DNA from: IDS-8 sp964424805
Lineage (GTDB): Bacteria > Pseudomonadota > Gammaproteobacteria > Steroidobacterales > Woeseiaceae
Direction: 5' to 3'
Length of the DNA: 14,740 bases
Assembly (NCBI GenBank): GCA_964424805.1
Contig: CAYRKH010000080.1
Span: forward strand, 1-14,740
Shown here piece by piece: positions 14,640 through 14,740 of the stretch. The position numbers were made by a program, and so were the translations under genes. A model generated the notes under the pieces. That model made no database searches, was not told the origin of the DNA, and worked only from the letters and a program-made list of their open reading frames with translations. Position 1 is the first letter of the stretch. Every line of letters starts with the position of its first letter.

Positions 14640-14740
14640 TCAAACCTCCTCAACCTGGTCGAGATACTCACCGTAGCCCTCGCGCTCCATGTCGTCGCGA
14701 TGGATGAACCGGAGCGACGCGGAATTGATGCAGTAGCGCA
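14640..14740 (-). CDS. msrB: Peptide methionine sulfoxide reductase MsrB, 3' end only
   Basis: The last 32 codons of a gene that runs off the right edge. The peptide starts RYCINSASLRFIHRDD, the C-terminal signature of MsrB, including the catalytic cysteine in RYC. MsrB reduces the R-form of methionine sulfoxide, complementing MsrA encoded next. The stop TGA is one base from the msrA start (TGACATG). The rest of the protein is outside the window. Confidence 0.9.
   Translation of the reverse strand, partial: RYCINSASLRFIHRDDMEREGYGEYLDQVEEV

Noticed and set aside
1..14740. CRISPR array
   Set aside because: No regularly spaced repeats were seen; the only tandem repeats are the IS end and the 14-bp duplication.

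Overview
The window reads as part of a chromosome from a GC-rich, motile Gammaproteobacterium. This assignment is inference: it rests on GC content, the mix of protein families, the msrB-msrA order, a ZIP transporter, an ABC-F protein and a likely flagellar sigma-28 promoter. No rRNA gene or other marker fixes the lineage.

Positions 1 to about 3040 look like accessory DNA. Position 1-54 carries two tandem 24-bp repeats and a TGTTAACGCC tip, which resemble the end of an IS21-family element. Beside it lie two small unknown genes, the first probably cut by the insertion. A hairpin terminator separates them from a leftward, noticeably AT-richer, three-gene operon: a toxin-like unknown, an XRE-type DNA-binding protein and a DUF6941-like protein. 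This unit looks like a toxin-antitoxin operon with an extra gene. Next is a phage-type gene interrupted in frame by one amber codon. The segment ends at a sequence resembling the last 33 bases of a tRNA gene, the kind of scar left where an integrative element meets the host chromosome.

From 3124 onward the genes look like ordinary chromosome: an SRAP/YedK protein that protects abasic sites; an HDOD signalling protein behind a strong sigma-28-like promoter; a small secreted protein; a ZIP metal transporter; and, divergent from it, the ABC-F protein Uup. Then come a membrane diguanylate cyclase, an AraC-family regulator, a secreted M20 peptidase related to carboxypeptidase G2, a GST-like protein, a divergent DUF1326/DUF2182 pair, and msrA with the 3' end of msrB.

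Themes that tie genes together are metal and stress handling (ZIP transporter, DUF1326/DUF2182, GST, MsrA/MsrB), motility and c-di-GMP signalling (HDOD, GGDEF), and leaderless or near-leaderless transcripts (yedK, ZIP and uup each have a -10-like box just before the start codon and no Shine-Dalgarno). The best candidates for undescribed biology are the DUF1326/DUF2182/GST cluster and the three-gene toxin-like operon. I found no CRISPR array, rRNA, intact tRNA or integrase.
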